In this document: one piece after another, positions 43,410 to 52,065 of the stretch
Numbering within the stretch: the stretch's first letter is position 1
Layout: every line of letters starts with the position of its first letter
NCBI RefSeq assembly: GCF_902726565.1
Contig: NZ_CACVAF010000010.1
Span: forward strand, 84,114 to 148,113
Reading direction: 5' to 3'
DNA length: 64,000 nucleotides
DNA from: Yersinia vastinensis
Lineage (GTDB): Bacteria > Pseudomonadota > Gammaproteobacteria > Enterobacterales > Enterobacteriaceae
The notes under the pieces: generated by a model
Seen by the model: only the letters and a program-made list of their open reading frames with translations
Told to the model about the DNA's origin: nothing
The model's database searches: none
Translations under genes and position numbers: made by a program

Positions 43410-43664
43410 TTACTCTTTAAAGCCTGGCTTGCCATTTCCGGCTCGCCATTTTTTAACCTCTGCCAAAATTCCCTTAGGACTATTATCAGCCCCATTATCG
43501 GGGTAAAAAAGAATTCCATTCCCTTGGGGATGCTCTGTAACCTTCACAAAATGACGAATAAGTTCATCATGTTCATTCTCAGGAACATCTACAACCCAAA
43601 TTTTATTTAGAAAATCTAAAAATTCACTTTCAGTATATTCCGTTATACTATTTTTTAATTCCAT
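43410..43664 (-). CDS. Colicin/pyocin DNase immunity protein, copy 1
   Basis: An 84-residue acidic protein of the Colicin_Pyocin immunity family (Im2/Im7/Im8/Im9-like four-helix bundle). The start MELKNSITEYTESEFL and the core ILFYPDNGADNSPKGI follow Im9. The conserved Asp-Ser-Pro and the Phe-Tyr pair sit where Im9 has Tyr54-Tyr55, the nuclease-contact residues. The end GKPGFKE is shared with the other two copies. Its ATG follows the nuclease stop by 8 bp with a GAGGTG site, so it is coupled to the toxin domain upstream. Confidence 0.92.
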   Translation of the reverse strand: MELKNSITEYTESEFLDFLNKIWVVDVPENEHDELIRHFVKVTEHPQGNGILFYPDNGADNSPKGILAEVKKWRAGNGKPGFKE

Positions 43665-43672
43665 TATTCACC

Positions 43673-44035
43673 TCATTTTTTTGAATGAACATCAATATGT
43701 CGTTTTGGTGTCATTATTCTTAGATTTTCAATATCATAAACAGCCCCATCATCCCTAATAAATTTGATATGATGAAGTTCAAACTTCTCTCTTCCTCCAA
43801 CTTGTTCGGTTGGTATTGGATAAGGAGCATAACCCTGTTTCATTCTGTTTAGGTTCAGAGGTGAAAACTGCCCAGCCAGTTCAGGATCTTTACTCACCTC
43901 TTCCCAAAACGCGGCCCGAAATTTATCAAAGCTACTGAATTCTTGGCCTCGTAATTTATCCGCAATTTGTGATGGGATCGGTGCTCCCAGACCTTTACCC
44001 GCCTCACTCCTTGGACTATTAAGATAAATATACAC
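43673..44035 (-). CDS. Orphan colicin-type HNH DNase domain, copy 1
   Basis: A 120-residue open frame equivalent to the C-terminal cytotoxic DNase of colicin E9 or S-type pyocins. The H-N-H motif is complete: ELHHIKFI, DIENLRIMTPKRH and DVH provide the metal and catalytic histidines. No receptor-binding or translocation domain precedes it. The frame begins at a GTG (VYIYLNSPRSEAGK). In the same frame an upstream TGA (44042-44044) interrupts a recognisable linker, IIWFPADSG-stop-QPVYIYL. It may be a silent remnant or be translated at low level. The nearby ATG frame at 44094 runs out of frame with it. Confidence 0.85.
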   Translation of the reverse strand: MYIYLNSPRSEAGKGLGAPIPSQIADKLRGQEFSSFDKFRAAFWEEVSKDPELAGQFSPLNLNRMKQGYAPYPIPTEQVGGREKFELHHIKFIRDDGAVYDIENLRIMTPKRHIDVHSKK

Positions 44036-44094
44036 CGGTTGTCATCCCGAGTCTGCTGGGAACCAGATGATGTAATAATTAAATTATTATTCAT

Positions 44095-44202
44095 AAAGTT
44101 AATACTTCATAAACTAATTTATTAGAAGTAATATAAACCGCCATAACTAAAGACGGCTTATATTATTTTAGCTATATGAGTTACTCTTTAAAGCCTGGTT
44201 TA
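44095..44202. repeat. Cassette repeat spacer, copy 1
   Basis: The spacer between copy-1 nuclease and copy-2 immunity genes is nearly identical to 44862-44970. It contains a hairpin (44130-44164), AATATAAGCCGTC facing GGCGGTTTATATT with G-U pairs, that likely ends transcription between cassettes. Confidence 0.85.
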
Positions 44203-44435
44203 CAATTTTCGGCTAACCATTTTTTTATTTCATCCACGACACCTTCAGGGCTATCCTCTCTATTATCATCTGGGTAATAGAGAAGATCAGAACCTGAAGG
44301 ATGTTCACACAATCGTTTAAATTCGAGTAAATTTTTAATATCCTCCTCTTCAGAGGAGCTTTCCACATTAAAAAACGTCCTTACAAACGCTAAGAACTCA
44401 GATTCAGTGTAGTCAGGAATAGTTTTCTTTTTCAT
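44181..44435 (-). CDS. Colicin/pyocin DNase immunity protein, copy 2
   Basis: An 84-residue Im9-family protein. IPDYTESEFLAFVRTFFNVESSSEEEDIKNLLEF forms helices I and II, and LLYYPDDNREDSPEGVV carries the conserved Tyr-Tyr and Asp-Ser-Pro contact set. The helix II region (about residues 20-42), which sets nuclease specificity in this family, differs strongly from copies 1 and 3, while both ends are nearly the same. It follows the copy-2 nuclease stop by 1 bp. Confidence 0.92.
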   Translation of the reverse strand: MKKKTIPDYTESEFLAFVRTFFNVESSSEEEDIKNLLEFKRLCEHPSGSDLLYYPDDNREDSPEGVVDEIKKWLAENCKPGFKE

Positions 44436-44436
44436 T

Positions 44437-44802
44437 TTATTTTACCTCTTTGTGAATCTCTATATGTCTTTTAGGCGTCAATACCTTAATATTATCAATG
44501 TCGCAAACAGCACCATTATCACTAATAGGCTTTACATGATGAAGTTCATATTTTACTCGACTACCTATCTGCTCACTTTCTCTTGGTGATGGAGCTTTAC
44601 CATTTTTAATATTCCCTAAATTACCAGACTTAAATTGTATAGCTAAGCTCGGCTCCTTACTTACCTCTTCCCAAAATGCTTCCCGGAATTTATCAAAGCT
44701 ACTGAATTCTTGACCTCGTAATTTATCCGCAATTTGTGATGGGATCCGTGCTCCCAGACTTTTACCCGCTTCACTCCTTGGACTATTAAGATAAATATAC
44801 AC
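44437..44802 (-). CDS. Orphan colicin-type HNH DNase domain, copy 2
   Basis: A 121-residue frame, almost identical to copy 1 over its first 55 residues (VYIYLNSPRSEAGK and SQIADKLRGQEFSSFDKFR) and then more diverged. The HNH motif is complete (ELHHVKPI, DIDNIKVLTPKRH, EIH). It starts with the same GTG and is preceded by the same in-frame TGA (44809-44811). Compared with full-length colicins and pyocins, the stretch between LNSPR and KGLGAPIPSQ or KSLGARIPSQ looks shortened. No delivery domains are attached. Confidence 0.85.
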   Translation of the reverse strand: MYIYLNSPRSEAGKSLGARIPSQIADKLRGQEFSSFDKFREAFWEEVSKEPSLAIQFKSGNLGNIKNGKAPSPRESEQIGSRVKYELHHVKPISDNGAVCDIDNIKVLTPKRHIEIHKEVK

Positions 44803-44861
44803 CGGTTGTCATCCCGAGTCTGCTGGGAACCAGATGATGTAATAATGAAATTATTATTCAT

Positions 44862-44970
44862 AAAGTTAATACTTCATAAACTAATTTATTAGAAGTAATA
44901 TAAACCGCCATAACTAAAGACGGCTTATATTATTTTTAGCTATATGAGTTACTCTTTAAAGCCTGGTTTG
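44862..44970. repeat. Cassette repeat spacer, copy 2
   Basis: Second copy of the spacer at 44095-44202, offset by 767-768 bp. It includes the same hairpin (44897-44931) and the shared 3' end of the immunity gene (encoding KPGFKE). A unit of about 767 bp is therefore tandemly duplicated. Confidence 0.85.
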
Positions 44971-45203
44971 CCATTTTCGGCTAACCATTTTTTAATAAAA
45001 TTAAGGACACCTTCAGGACTATCCTCTCCATCATCTGAAGGATAAAAAAGAATATCTGTTCCATCAGGATGGTCAACTGCGACAACAATTTCGTGAACTA
45101 CTGAATCAAGCTCTTCCTCTGACTTAAAATCCCCATCAAAAAGGGATTTAATCAGTTCAAGAAATTCGCTCTCAGTATATTCTGATAACTTCTTAATGGT
45201 CAT
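44949..45203 (-). CDS. Colicin/pyocin DNase immunity protein, copy 3
   Basis: An 84-residue Im9-family protein. LSEYTESEFLELIKSLFDGDFKSEEELDSVVHEIV covers helices I-II, and ILFYPSDDGEDSPEGVL covers the conserved contact region. It is closest to copy 2 at the ends and differs most in helix II. It lies 2 bp after the stop of a truncated nuclease fragment, so its own toxin has been lost. An orphan immunity gene of this kind can still protect against a matching bacteriocin. Confidence 0.92.
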   Translation of the reverse strand: MTIKKLSEYTESEFLELIKSLFDGDFKSEEELDSVVHEIVVAVDHPDGTDILFYPSDDGEDSPEGVLNFIKKWLAENGKPGFKE

Positions 45204-45205
45204 CG

Positions 45206-45370
45206 TTACACTCCATTTCTTGTATGTATTTCAATATGTCGCTTCGGTGTGACCACTCGCAGATTATCTATATCATAAACTGCACCACCACCATTAATTG
45301 GATTGACGTGATGAATTTCATATTTTTCTCTTCCTCCAACATGTTCTTTTTTAGGAGGGATGGGCCATAT
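45206..45370 (-). pseudogene. Remnant of a third HNH DNase domain
   Basis: 54 codons remain in frame after a TAA at 45371-45373, reading [20 protein letters not shown] and then the intact HNH tail ([19 protein letters not shown]). The N-terminal half of the nuclease is missing. It corresponds to the last third of copies 1 and 2. Upstream, another frame (45351-45440, minus) reads AHQAKIHVAQTALNSAQHQL, an Ala/Gln-rich stretch that could be a relic of a bacteriocin coiled coil. That part is speculative. Confidence 0.8.
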
Positions 45371-45436
45371 TTAATTGATGTTGAGCAGAATTTAAAGCCG
45401 TCTGAGCCACATGAATCTTGGCCTGATGCGCTAACA

Positions 45437-45460
45437 AAAAAACCTCGCTAATTAGCAAGG
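45437..45460 (-). terminator. Leftward terminator upstream of the cassette island
   Basis: On the minus strand AACCTTGCTAATTAGCGAGGTT forms a stem followed by a run of T. It would stop transcripts entering the cassettes from the ilvC side. Confidence 0.6.
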
Positions 45461-45625
45461 TTGATTCATCAAAATAATGTTATGTTTTATGAAATAAAAA
45501 ATAGAGATTAGTGGCGATGTATTTAACCACGACTGACACCTTACAAGAGTTTTTACGGGCCGCGATAGCATTAATTTATTAAATTTTTATAGCGTCGAAA
45601 TACATAAAATCCGAGATAAAAAAAA

Positions 45626-45645
45626 GCCTCTCTTTGCGGAGAGGC
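45626..45645 (-). terminator. Terminator of ilvC
   Basis: GCCTCTC-TTTGCG-GAGAGGC on the plus strand has eight A residues on its left, so the minus-strand transcript ends in a strong stem and a U tract. It lies about 320 bp beyond the ilvC stop, with the tandem repeats in between. Confidence 0.85.
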
Positions 45646-45697
45646 TTTCATAATGATTTATTACTGGATACTGCGACCGAGAATTATACTCTTCAAT

Positions 45698-45964
45698 CAC
45701 TGCCCAAGCCTGAAATGACCAGTAGATAGCATCAAGCGTTATCGTCGCAGGCAGTTCAGGTACGGACAGCGCACAGTGACCGGAGCGTATATTAATACGT
45801 GAGGATCACGAGCACTGCCAAGCCTGAAATGGCCAGTAGATAGCATCAAGCGTTATCGTCGTAGGCAGTTCAGGTACGGACAGCGCACAGTGACCGGAGC
45901 GTATATTAATACGTGAGGATCACGAGCACTGCCCAAGCCTGAAATGGCCAGTAAGATAGCTTGA
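45698..45964. repeat. 115-bp tandem repeat in the ilvC 3' region
   Basis: Two near-identical units (45698-45812 and 45813-45926, 115 and 114 bp) and a third partial unit (45927-45964) run right up to the ilvC stop codon. Each begins CACTGCCCAAGCCTGAAATG and contains GGCAGTTCAGG, an inverted echo of its own start. Each also has the near-palindrome GCGTATATTAATACGT followed by GAGGATCACGAG. The layout recalls ERIC-like elements, but the sequence is different. It is transcribed as the ilvC 3' UTR. Not a CRISPR: units are too long and lack spacers. Confidence 0.9.
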
Positions 45965-47443
45965 TTAGCCCGCAACCGCGATACGTTTCATATCGGTCAT
46001 ATACCCACGCAGCTTATGGCCTACAGCTTCAATTGGGTGATTACGAATAGCTTCGTTTACGTCGCGCAGTTGAGCATTATCTACTGCTGTCCCGGCAACG
46101 CTTTTACCCAAGTCGCCAGCTTGCAGAGAATCCATGAACTTACCTTTCAGTAATGGTACCGCTGCGTTAGCGAACAGGTAGTTACCGTATTCTGCGGTAT
46201 CTGAGATAACCACGTTCATTTCATACAGACGCTTACGGGCAATCGTGTTCGCGATCAGTGGCAGTTCATGCAAAGATTCGTAGTAAGCAGATTCTTCAAT
46301 GATGCCAGAAGCCACCATTGTTTCGAATGCCAGCTCAACCCCGGCTTTCACCATTGCAATCATCAACACGCCGTGGTCGAAATATTCTTGCTCGGAGATT
46401 TTGCCTTCATACTGTGGCGCATTCTCAAATGCTGTTCTGCCGGTCTCTTCACGCCAGTTAAGCAATTTAACGTCGTCTTCAGCCCAGTCAGCCATCATTC
46501 CGCTGGAGAACGCACCAGAAATGATATCGTCCATATGTTTTTGGAACAGCGGTGCCATGATCTCTTTCAGTTGTTCAGACAGTGCATAAGCGCGCAGTTT
46601 AGCCGGGTTGGACAGACGGTCCATCATCAGCGTAATCCCGCCTTGTTTCAGTGCTTCAGTGATGGTTTCCCAACCGAATTGAATCAGTTTTTCAGCATAA
46701 GCGGCATCAGTACCTTCAGAAACCAGCTTGTCGAAGCACAGCAGTGAACCGGCCTGCAACATACCACACAGGATAGTTTGCTCGCCCATCAAGTCAGACT
46801 TCACTTCAGCAACGAAAGAAGATTCCAGCACACCGGCACGATGACCGCCTGTTGCTGCTGCCCATGCTTTAGCAATCGCCATGCCTTCGCCTTTCGGGTC
46901 ATTTTCTGGGTGAACGGCAATCAATGTCGGCACACCAAAACCACGTTTGTATTCTTCGCGAACTTCGGTGCCTGGGCATTTCGGCGCAACCATCACAACC
47001 GTGATGTCTTTACGCACTTGTTCGCCCACTTCTACAATGTTGAAACCATGAGAATAACCCAGTGCTGCGCCCTCTTTCATCAGAGGCTGAATAGCCTGAA
47101 CTACCGCAGAATGCTGTTTGTCTGGTGTCAGGTTAACCACTAAATCTGCTTGCGGAATCAACTCTTCGTAGGTACCGACTTTAAAGCCGTTTTCGGTCGC
47201 TTTACGCCATGAAGCACGTTTCTCGGCGATCGCTTCTTTGCGCAGGGCATAAGCCACATCCAAACCGGAGTCACGCATGTTCAAGCCTTGGTTCAGGCCC
47301 TGCGCGCCACAGCCGACAATCACCACTTTTTTCCCTTTCAGGTAGCCTGCTTCATCGGCGAATTCATCTCGTGCCATAAAGCGACACTTACCTAATTGCG
47401 CCAACTGCTGACGCAGGTTCAATGTGTTGAAATAGTTAGCCAT
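45965..47443 (-). CDS. ilvC: Ketol-acid reductoisomerase IlvC (class II)
   Basis: This enzyme converts acetolactate and acetohydroxybutyrate to dihydroxy acids with NADPH. It is 492 residues, the long class II form with a duplicated C-terminal knotted domain. The Rossmann motif [16 protein letters not shown] is near residues 38-53. Metal-binding acidic residues fall in [11 protein letters not shown] and the second domain. The start ATG has a CGGAG site. It is divergent from its activator gene ilvY, as in E. coli. Confidence 0.98.
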   Translation of the reverse strand: MANYFNTLNLRQQLAQLGKCRFMARDEFADEAGYLKGKKVVIVGCGAQGLNQGLNMRDSGLDVAYALRKEAIAEKRASWRKATENGFKVGTYEELIPQADLVVNLTPDKQHSAVVQAIQPLMKEGAALGYSHGFNIVEVGEQVRKDITVVMVAPKCPGTEVREEYKRGFGVPTLIAVHPENDPKGEGMAIAKAWAAATGGHRAGVLESSFVAEVKSDLMGEQTILCGMLQAGSLLCFDKLVSEGTDAAYAEKLIQFGWETITEALKQGGITLMMDRLSNPAKLRAYALSEQLKEIMAPLFQKHMDDIISGAFSSGMMADWAEDDVKLLNWREETGRTAFENAPQYEGKISEQEYFDHGVLMIAMVKAGVELAFETMVASGIIEESAYYESLHELPLIANTIARKRLYEMNVVISDTAEYGNYLFANAAVPLLKGKFMDSLQAGDLGKSVAGTAVDNAQLRDVNEAIRNHPIEAVGHKLRGYMTDMKRIAVAG

Positions 47444-47620
47444 GGTATTACTCCGTTCGGGTTCTGTTTTGTGGGTGCAGCTATTTTTCTACTTACTGCA
47501 AACGAATGTCGTGTTTGTGTACTGAATATTTTCACATCCCCTGTCTTTGCTGGGGATTCGCGTGAATTCACTATATGACAGGAAATCCATTGCGGAAATT
47601 GATATATTGACAATGTCACA

Positions 47621-47635
47621 TTGCAATTATTGCAA
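47621..47635. promoter_or_regulatory. IlvY operator in the ilvY-ilvC control region
   Basis: A perfect inverted repeat, TTGCAAT-T-ATTGCAA, of the LysR T-N11-A type lies 36 bp before ilvY and 178 bp before ilvC. IlvY binds tandem operators here, represses itself and activates ilvC in response to acetolactate. A weaker related TTGC-containing segment (47589-47605) may be the second operator. Confidence 0.75.
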
Positions 47636-47670
47636 CGTTCTTATTACATGACCCGTGAGGGCAAGCGGCT

Positions 47671-48552
47671 ATGGATTTACGCGACCTAAAATTATTCCTG
47701 CATTTGGCTGAAAGCCGCCATTTTGGCCGTACAGCGAAGGCCATGCACGTGAGTCCATCCACCTTGTCGCGTCAGATTCAGCGGTTGGAAGAGACTATCG
47801 GCCAGCCACTTTTTTTACGAGATAACCGCACAGTGCAACTGACTGACGCTGGCACCCAGTTGAAGGCTTTTGCTCAACAAACCTTGCTGCAATATCAGCA
47901 ATTGCGCCATGCATTAGGCCAGCACGGGCCATCATTGAGTGGCGAACTACGGCTATTTTGCTCAGTCACTGCGGCATATAGCCATTTACCGCCAATTCTC
48001 GACCGCTTCCGTGCTCGCCATCCACTGGTTGAAATCAAACTCACCACTGGTGATGCCGCCGATGCCGTCGATAAAGTGCAGTCTAATGAGGCTGACTTGG
48101 GGATTGCTGGCCGCCCTGAAGTCCTACCCAGCAGCGTGGCCTTTACCCAAATTGGCGAGATTCCATTGGTACTCATTGCCCCAGCACTCCCTTGTGCGGT
48201 GCGAGAATTAGTATCAGTTGAGCAACCTGATTGGGCGAATATTCCCTTTATTTTGCCGGAACACGGTCCATCACGAAAACGTATTGATTTGTGGTTTCGC
48301 CGCCAACGCATCACTAACCCATTGATATACGCTACGGTTTCCGGTCATGAGGCGATTGTGTCGATGGTGGCGTTAGGATGTGGTGTGGCATTGATCCCAT
48401 CGGTGGTGGTCGATAACAGCCCAGAGCCGGTACGTAACCGAATCTCTCTGCTAGATGATGTCTCGCTGGTAGAACCTTTTGAATTGGGTGTTTGCGTCCC
48501 CAAAAAGCGGCTCAATGAACCGCTGATTGAAGCATTTTGGGGGCTGCTTTAG
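47671..48552 (+). CDS. ilvY: LysR-type activator IlvY
   Basis: A 293-residue LysR family regulator. The N-terminal helix-turn-helix is at about residues 18-40 (RTAKAMHVSPSTLSRQIQRLEE), and the C-terminal inducer-binding domain senses acetolactate and acetohydroxybutyrate. The start MDLRDLKLFLHLAESRHFGRTAKAMHVSPST is typical of IlvY. It is divergent from ilvC with the shared operator between them and convergent with ilvA. Confidence 0.97.
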   Translation: MDLRDLKLFLHLAESRHFGRTAKAMHVSPSTLSRQIQRLEETIGQPLFLRDNRTVQLTDAGTQLKAFAQQTLLQYQQLRHALGQHGPSLSGELRLFCSVTAAYSHLPPILDRFRARHPLVEIKLTTGDAADAVDKVQSNEADLGIAGRPEVLPSSVAFTQIGEIPLVLIAPALPCAVRELVSVEQPDWANIPFILPEHGPSRKRIDLWFRRQRITNPLIYATVSGHEAIVSMVALGCGVALIPSVVVDNSPEPVRNRISLLDDVSLVEPFELGVCVPKKRLNEPLIEAFWGLL

Positions 48553-48592
48553 TCTTTAGCGCCTAAAGCAGCGGTGTTACTCGCTCAAAAAC

Positions 48593-50137
48593 TTAACCTG
48601 CTAAAAAGAATTTAAACGCCGGGTTATCTGTTTCATCATGGCAATCGTAGCCCAGTGCAGTCAGATGTTGTTCAAATTGCGGCTCAGTTGCCGATAATTC
48701 AAACCCCGCCAAAACGCGGCCAAAATCAGTGCCATGGCTACGATAATGGAACAGAGAAATATTCCAATGAGTGCCCAAGGTGTGCAGGAATTTCAGCAAT
48801 GCGCCGGGTGATTCCGGGAACTCAAAGCTGAATAAGCGCTCACGCAATGGTTTGGAAGGTCGCCCCCCAACCATATAGCGCACATGTAACTTCGCCATTT
48901 CATCATCGGACAAATCGACAACTTGGTAACCTTTCTCCTGCAACTCGGATAGAATCTCTGCCCGCTCTGCATAACCGCGGGTCAAACGTACCCCGACGAA
49001 AATGCAGGCATTATCTGCATCAGCATAGCGGTAGTTAAACTCCGTCACTGAGCGCCCGCCCAGCAATTCACAAAAACGCAGGAAACTGCCCTTTTGTTCT
49101 GGGATGGTCACCGCTAACAAGGCTTCACGCTGCTCGCCCAGTTCACAACGTTCTGACACATAGCGTAACCCATGGAAGTTAACATTCGCGCCGGAAAGAA
49201 TGTGGGCCAAACGCTCGCCTTGAATATTATGCTGCTGAACATACTTTTTCAGCCCTGCCAACGCCAAGGCGCCTGAAGGCTCGGCAATAGCGCGCACATC
49301 TTCAAATAAGTCTTTTACCGCAGCACAGATGGCATCACTGTCGACAGTAATAACTTCATCCAGATATTCCTGACATAACCGAAAAGGCTCATCACCAATG
49401 CGCTTAACGGCTACACCTTCGGCAAATAACCCGACACGAGCCAGATCAACAGGTTGACCTGCCTTTAGTGCAGCATGCAAACAGGCTGAGTCTTCTGCTT
49501 CAACCCCGATCACTTTAATCTGCGGCATCAATTGTTTGATAAGCACTGCCACACCGGCCACCAGCCCGCCGCCACCGACCGGAACAAACACCCGATCAAT
49601 ATGTGCGTCTTGCTGGAGCAATTCCATCGCCAGCGTTCCCTGCCCGGCAATCACGGCCGGATGGTCAAACGGAGGCACAAAGGTATATCCCTGTTGCTGG
49701 GAAAGCGCGATAGCTTTGGCTTTGGCCTCATCAAAGTTGGCACCAAATAACAGCACTTCACCACCAAAACCACGTACTGCATCCACTTTAATGTCCGCAG
49801 TCGCTACCGGCATGACAATCAGCGCTTTAATCCCCAGCTTACTGGCCGAGAGCGCCACACCTTGGGCATGATTACCTGCCGATGCACTTATCACACCACA
49901 CGCTTTTTGCTCTTCAGTCAGCCCCGCCAACATGGCATAGGCCCCGCGCAGTTTAAAACTGTGCACGGGTTGCCGGTCTTCTCTCTTCACCAAAATGGTA
50001 TTACCCAAGCGGGAGGAGATTTTTTCCATCACTTGCAGCGGGGTGACTTGCGCCACCTCATACACTGGCGCGCGAAGTATCGCCCGCAGATATTCTGCCC
50101 CACAGGGGGCAGCGGATAAGGGTTGTGAAACCGCCAT
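48593..50137 (-). CDS. ilvA: Biosynthetic threonine dehydratase IlvA
   Basis: A PLP enzyme that deaminates threonine to 2-oxobutanoate, the first committed step to isoleucine. It is 514 residues, with the catalytic domain at about 1-330 and two ACT-like regulatory domains to the C-terminus that bind isoleucine and valine. The PLP lysine is in PVHSFKLRGAYAM (near residue 62), and the glycine loop is VPVGGGGLVAGVAV. It is the last gene of ilvLGMEDA, 5 bp after ilvD. Confidence 0.98.
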   Translation of the reverse strand: MAVSQPLSAAPCGAEYLRAILRAPVYEVAQVTPLQVMEKISSRLGNTILVKREDRQPVHSFKLRGAYAMLAGLTEEQKACGVISASAGNHAQGVALSASKLGIKALIVMPVATADIKVDAVRGFGGEVLLFGANFDEAKAKAIALSQQQGYTFVPPFDHPAVIAGQGTLAMELLQQDAHIDRVFVPVGGGGLVAGVAVLIKQLMPQIKVIGVEAEDSACLHAALKAGQPVDLARVGLFAEGVAVKRIGDEPFRLCQEYLDEVITVDSDAICAAVKDLFEDVRAIAEPSGALALAGLKKYVQQHNIQGERLAHILSGANVNFHGLRYVSERCELGEQREALLAVTIPEQKGSFLRFCELLGGRSVTEFNYRYADADNACIFVGVRLTRGYAERAEILSELQEKGYQVVDLSDDEMAKLHVRYMVGGRPSKPLRERLFSFEFPESPGALLKFLHTLGTHWNISLFHYRSHGTDFGRVLAGFELSATEPQFEQHLTALGYDCHDETDNPAFKFFLAG

Positions 50138-50142
50138 GGGGA

Positions 50143-51993
50143 TTAGCCTCCCAGCTTACTTTTGTCGCGCACTGCACCTTTGTCGGCGCTGGTTGCCAGT
50201 AGGGCGTAAGCGCGCAGTGCATAAGAAACCTGACGTTCGCGGGCTTTAGGTGACCATGCGGCATCACCACGGGCCTCTTCAGTTTCACGACGAGCAGCCA
50301 GCTCAGACTCACTCACATCCAATTGAATGCCACGATTCGGGATATCGATATCAATAAAATCGCCATCCTGTACCAAACCAATCAGACCACCACTGGCCGC
50401 TTCTGGAGAAACGTGACCAATTGACAAACCAGAGGTCCCGCCAGAGAACCGGCCATCCGTCAGCAAGGCACAGCTTTTACCCAATCCCATGGATTTCAAA
50501 TAAGTGGTCGGGTACAGCATTTCCTGCATCCCCGGCCCGCCTTTCGGTCCTTCGTAACGGATAACAACCACATCACCCGCAACCACTTTGCCGCCCAGAA
50601 TTGCAGCGACCGCATCATCCTGGCTTTCGTACACTTTAGCCGGACCACGGAAGGTCAAACTGTCTTTATCCACACCCGCGGTTTTCACAATACAACCGTC
50701 AGCGGCAATATTGCCGTACAACACGGCCAAACCACCGTCTTGGCTATAAGCATGTTCACGTGTGCGGATACAACCCTCTTTGCGATCGGTATCCAGTGAC
50801 GGGAAACGGCAATCCTGAGAGAAGGCTTTGGTCGTACGGATACCCGCAGGACCTGCGGAATACATGCTTTTGACCTTTTCATCACCGGTCAGCATGACGT
50901 CATAGGCTGCCAAAGTTTGTGGCAGATCCAACCCCAACACGTTACGAACATTGCGATTAAGCAACCCAGCGCGATCTAACTCGCCTAAAATACCAATAAC
51001 GCCACCAGCACGGTGCACATCTTCCATATGGTATTTCTGAGTGCTCGGGGCCACTTTACACAAGTGAGGCACCTGACGAGATAAACGGTCGATATCACTG
51101 ATATCGAAATCAATATCCCCTTCCTGTGCCGCGGCCAGCAAATGCAACACCGTATTGGTGGAGCCACCCATGGCAATATCGAGTGTCATGGCATTTTCAA
51201 ATGCGGCTTTGTTGGCAATGCTGCGTGGTAAAGCGCTGACATCATCCTGTTCGTAATAACGCTTGGTCAGCTCGACAATATGCTTACCTGCATCCAAGAA
51301 AAGCTGCTTACGATCCGCATGAGTTGCCAGCAATGAGCCGTTACCCGGCAGCGCCAAGCCCAGCGCTTCATTCAAGCAGTTCATCGAGTTGGCGGTAAAC
51401 ATCCCAGAACAAGAGCCGCACGTTGGGCAGGCCGAGCGCTCAATCTGCTCACTGTCAGCGTCGCTGACATTCGGGTTAGCCCCCTGAATCATGGCGTCTA
51501 CCAGATCCAGCTTGATGATTTTGTCGGACAGCTTGGTTTTGCCGGCCTCCATTGGGCCGCCAGACACAAAGATCACCGGGATATTCAGGCGCAGAGACGC
51601 CATCAACATCCCAGGGGTAATTTTGTCGCAGTTTGAAATGCAGACCATGGCATCCGCACAGTGGGCGTTCACCATGTACTCAACAGAGTCGGCAATCAAT
51701 TCGCGTGAAGGCAATGAATAGAGCATGCCGCCATGGCCCATCGCGATCCCATCATCCACCGCAATCGTGTTGAACTCTTTAGCCACACCGCCAGAGGCTT
51801 CAATTTGCTCCGCTACCAGTTTTCCTAAGTCGCGCAAATGAACGTGGCCCGGTACAAACTGGGTAAATGAGTTAACTACCGCAATAATCGGTTTGCCGAA
51901 GTCATCATCGGTCATACCGGTAGCGCGCCACAGTGCGCGGGCGCCAGCCATATTGCGGCCATGGGTGGTGGTATGGGAACGGTACTTAGGCAT
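50143..51993 (-). CDS. ilvD: Dihydroxy-acid dehydratase IlvD
   Basis: An Fe-S cluster enzyme of 616 residues that makes 2-keto-isovalerate and 2-keto-3-methylvalerate. The cluster cysteines appear in [13 protein letters not shown] and [20 protein letters not shown]. The C-terminal [21 protein letters not shown] holds the catalytic serine. The start [22 protein letters not shown] matches the family, and a GGAG site precedes the ATG. It sits between ilvE (72-bp gap) and ilvA. Confidence 0.98.
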   Translation of the reverse strand: MPKYRSHTTTHGRNMAGARALWRATGMTDDDFGKPIIAVVNSFTQFVPGHVHLRDLGKLVAEQIEASGGVAKEFNTIAVDDGIAMGHGGMLYSLPSRELIADSVEYMVNAHCADAMVCISNCDKITPGMLMASLRLNIPVIFVSGGPMEAGKTKLSDKIIKLDLVDAMIQGANPNVSDADSEQIERSACPTCGSCSGMFTANSMNCLNEALGLALPGNGSLLATHADRKQLFLDAGKHIVELTKRYYEQDDVSALPRSIANKAAFENAMTLDIAMGGSTNTVLHLLAAAQEGDIDFDISDIDRLSRQVPHLCKVAPSTQKYHMEDVHRAGGVIGILGELDRAGLLNRNVRNVLGLDLPQTLAAYDVMLTGDEKVKSMYSAGPAGIRTTKAFSQDCRFPSLDTDRKEGCIRTREHAYSQDGGLAVLYGNIAADGCIVKTAGVDKDSLTFRGPAKVYESQDDAVAAILGGKVVAGDVVVIRYEGPKGGPGMQEMLYPTTYLKSMGLGKSCALLTDGRFSGGTSGLSIGHVSPEAASGGLIGLVQDGDFIDIDIPNRGIQLDVSESELAARRETEEARGDAAWSPKARERQVSYALRAYALLATSADKGAVRDKSKLGG

Positions 51994-52065
51994 TGTCTCT
52001 TCACTCCAGGTTATTCTGTATTGCAGGTGGCGAACGAACCACCTGCTGATTCTGTCTGTCTATTT

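Noticed and set aside
43894..44094. 66-codon frame beginning MNNNLIITSSGS (and its copy at 44661-44861)
   Set aside because: It is out of frame with the nuclease domain over the same DNA. The similarity of the two copies is explained by the DNA duplication.
45224..45451. 75-codon plus-strand frame over the nuclease remnant
   Set aside because: Its first half is the antisense of the HNH remnant and it has no ribosome site or family resemblance.
45698..45964. CRISPR array
   Set aside because: Units are about 115 bp, directly adjoining with no unique spacers, and no cas genes are present.
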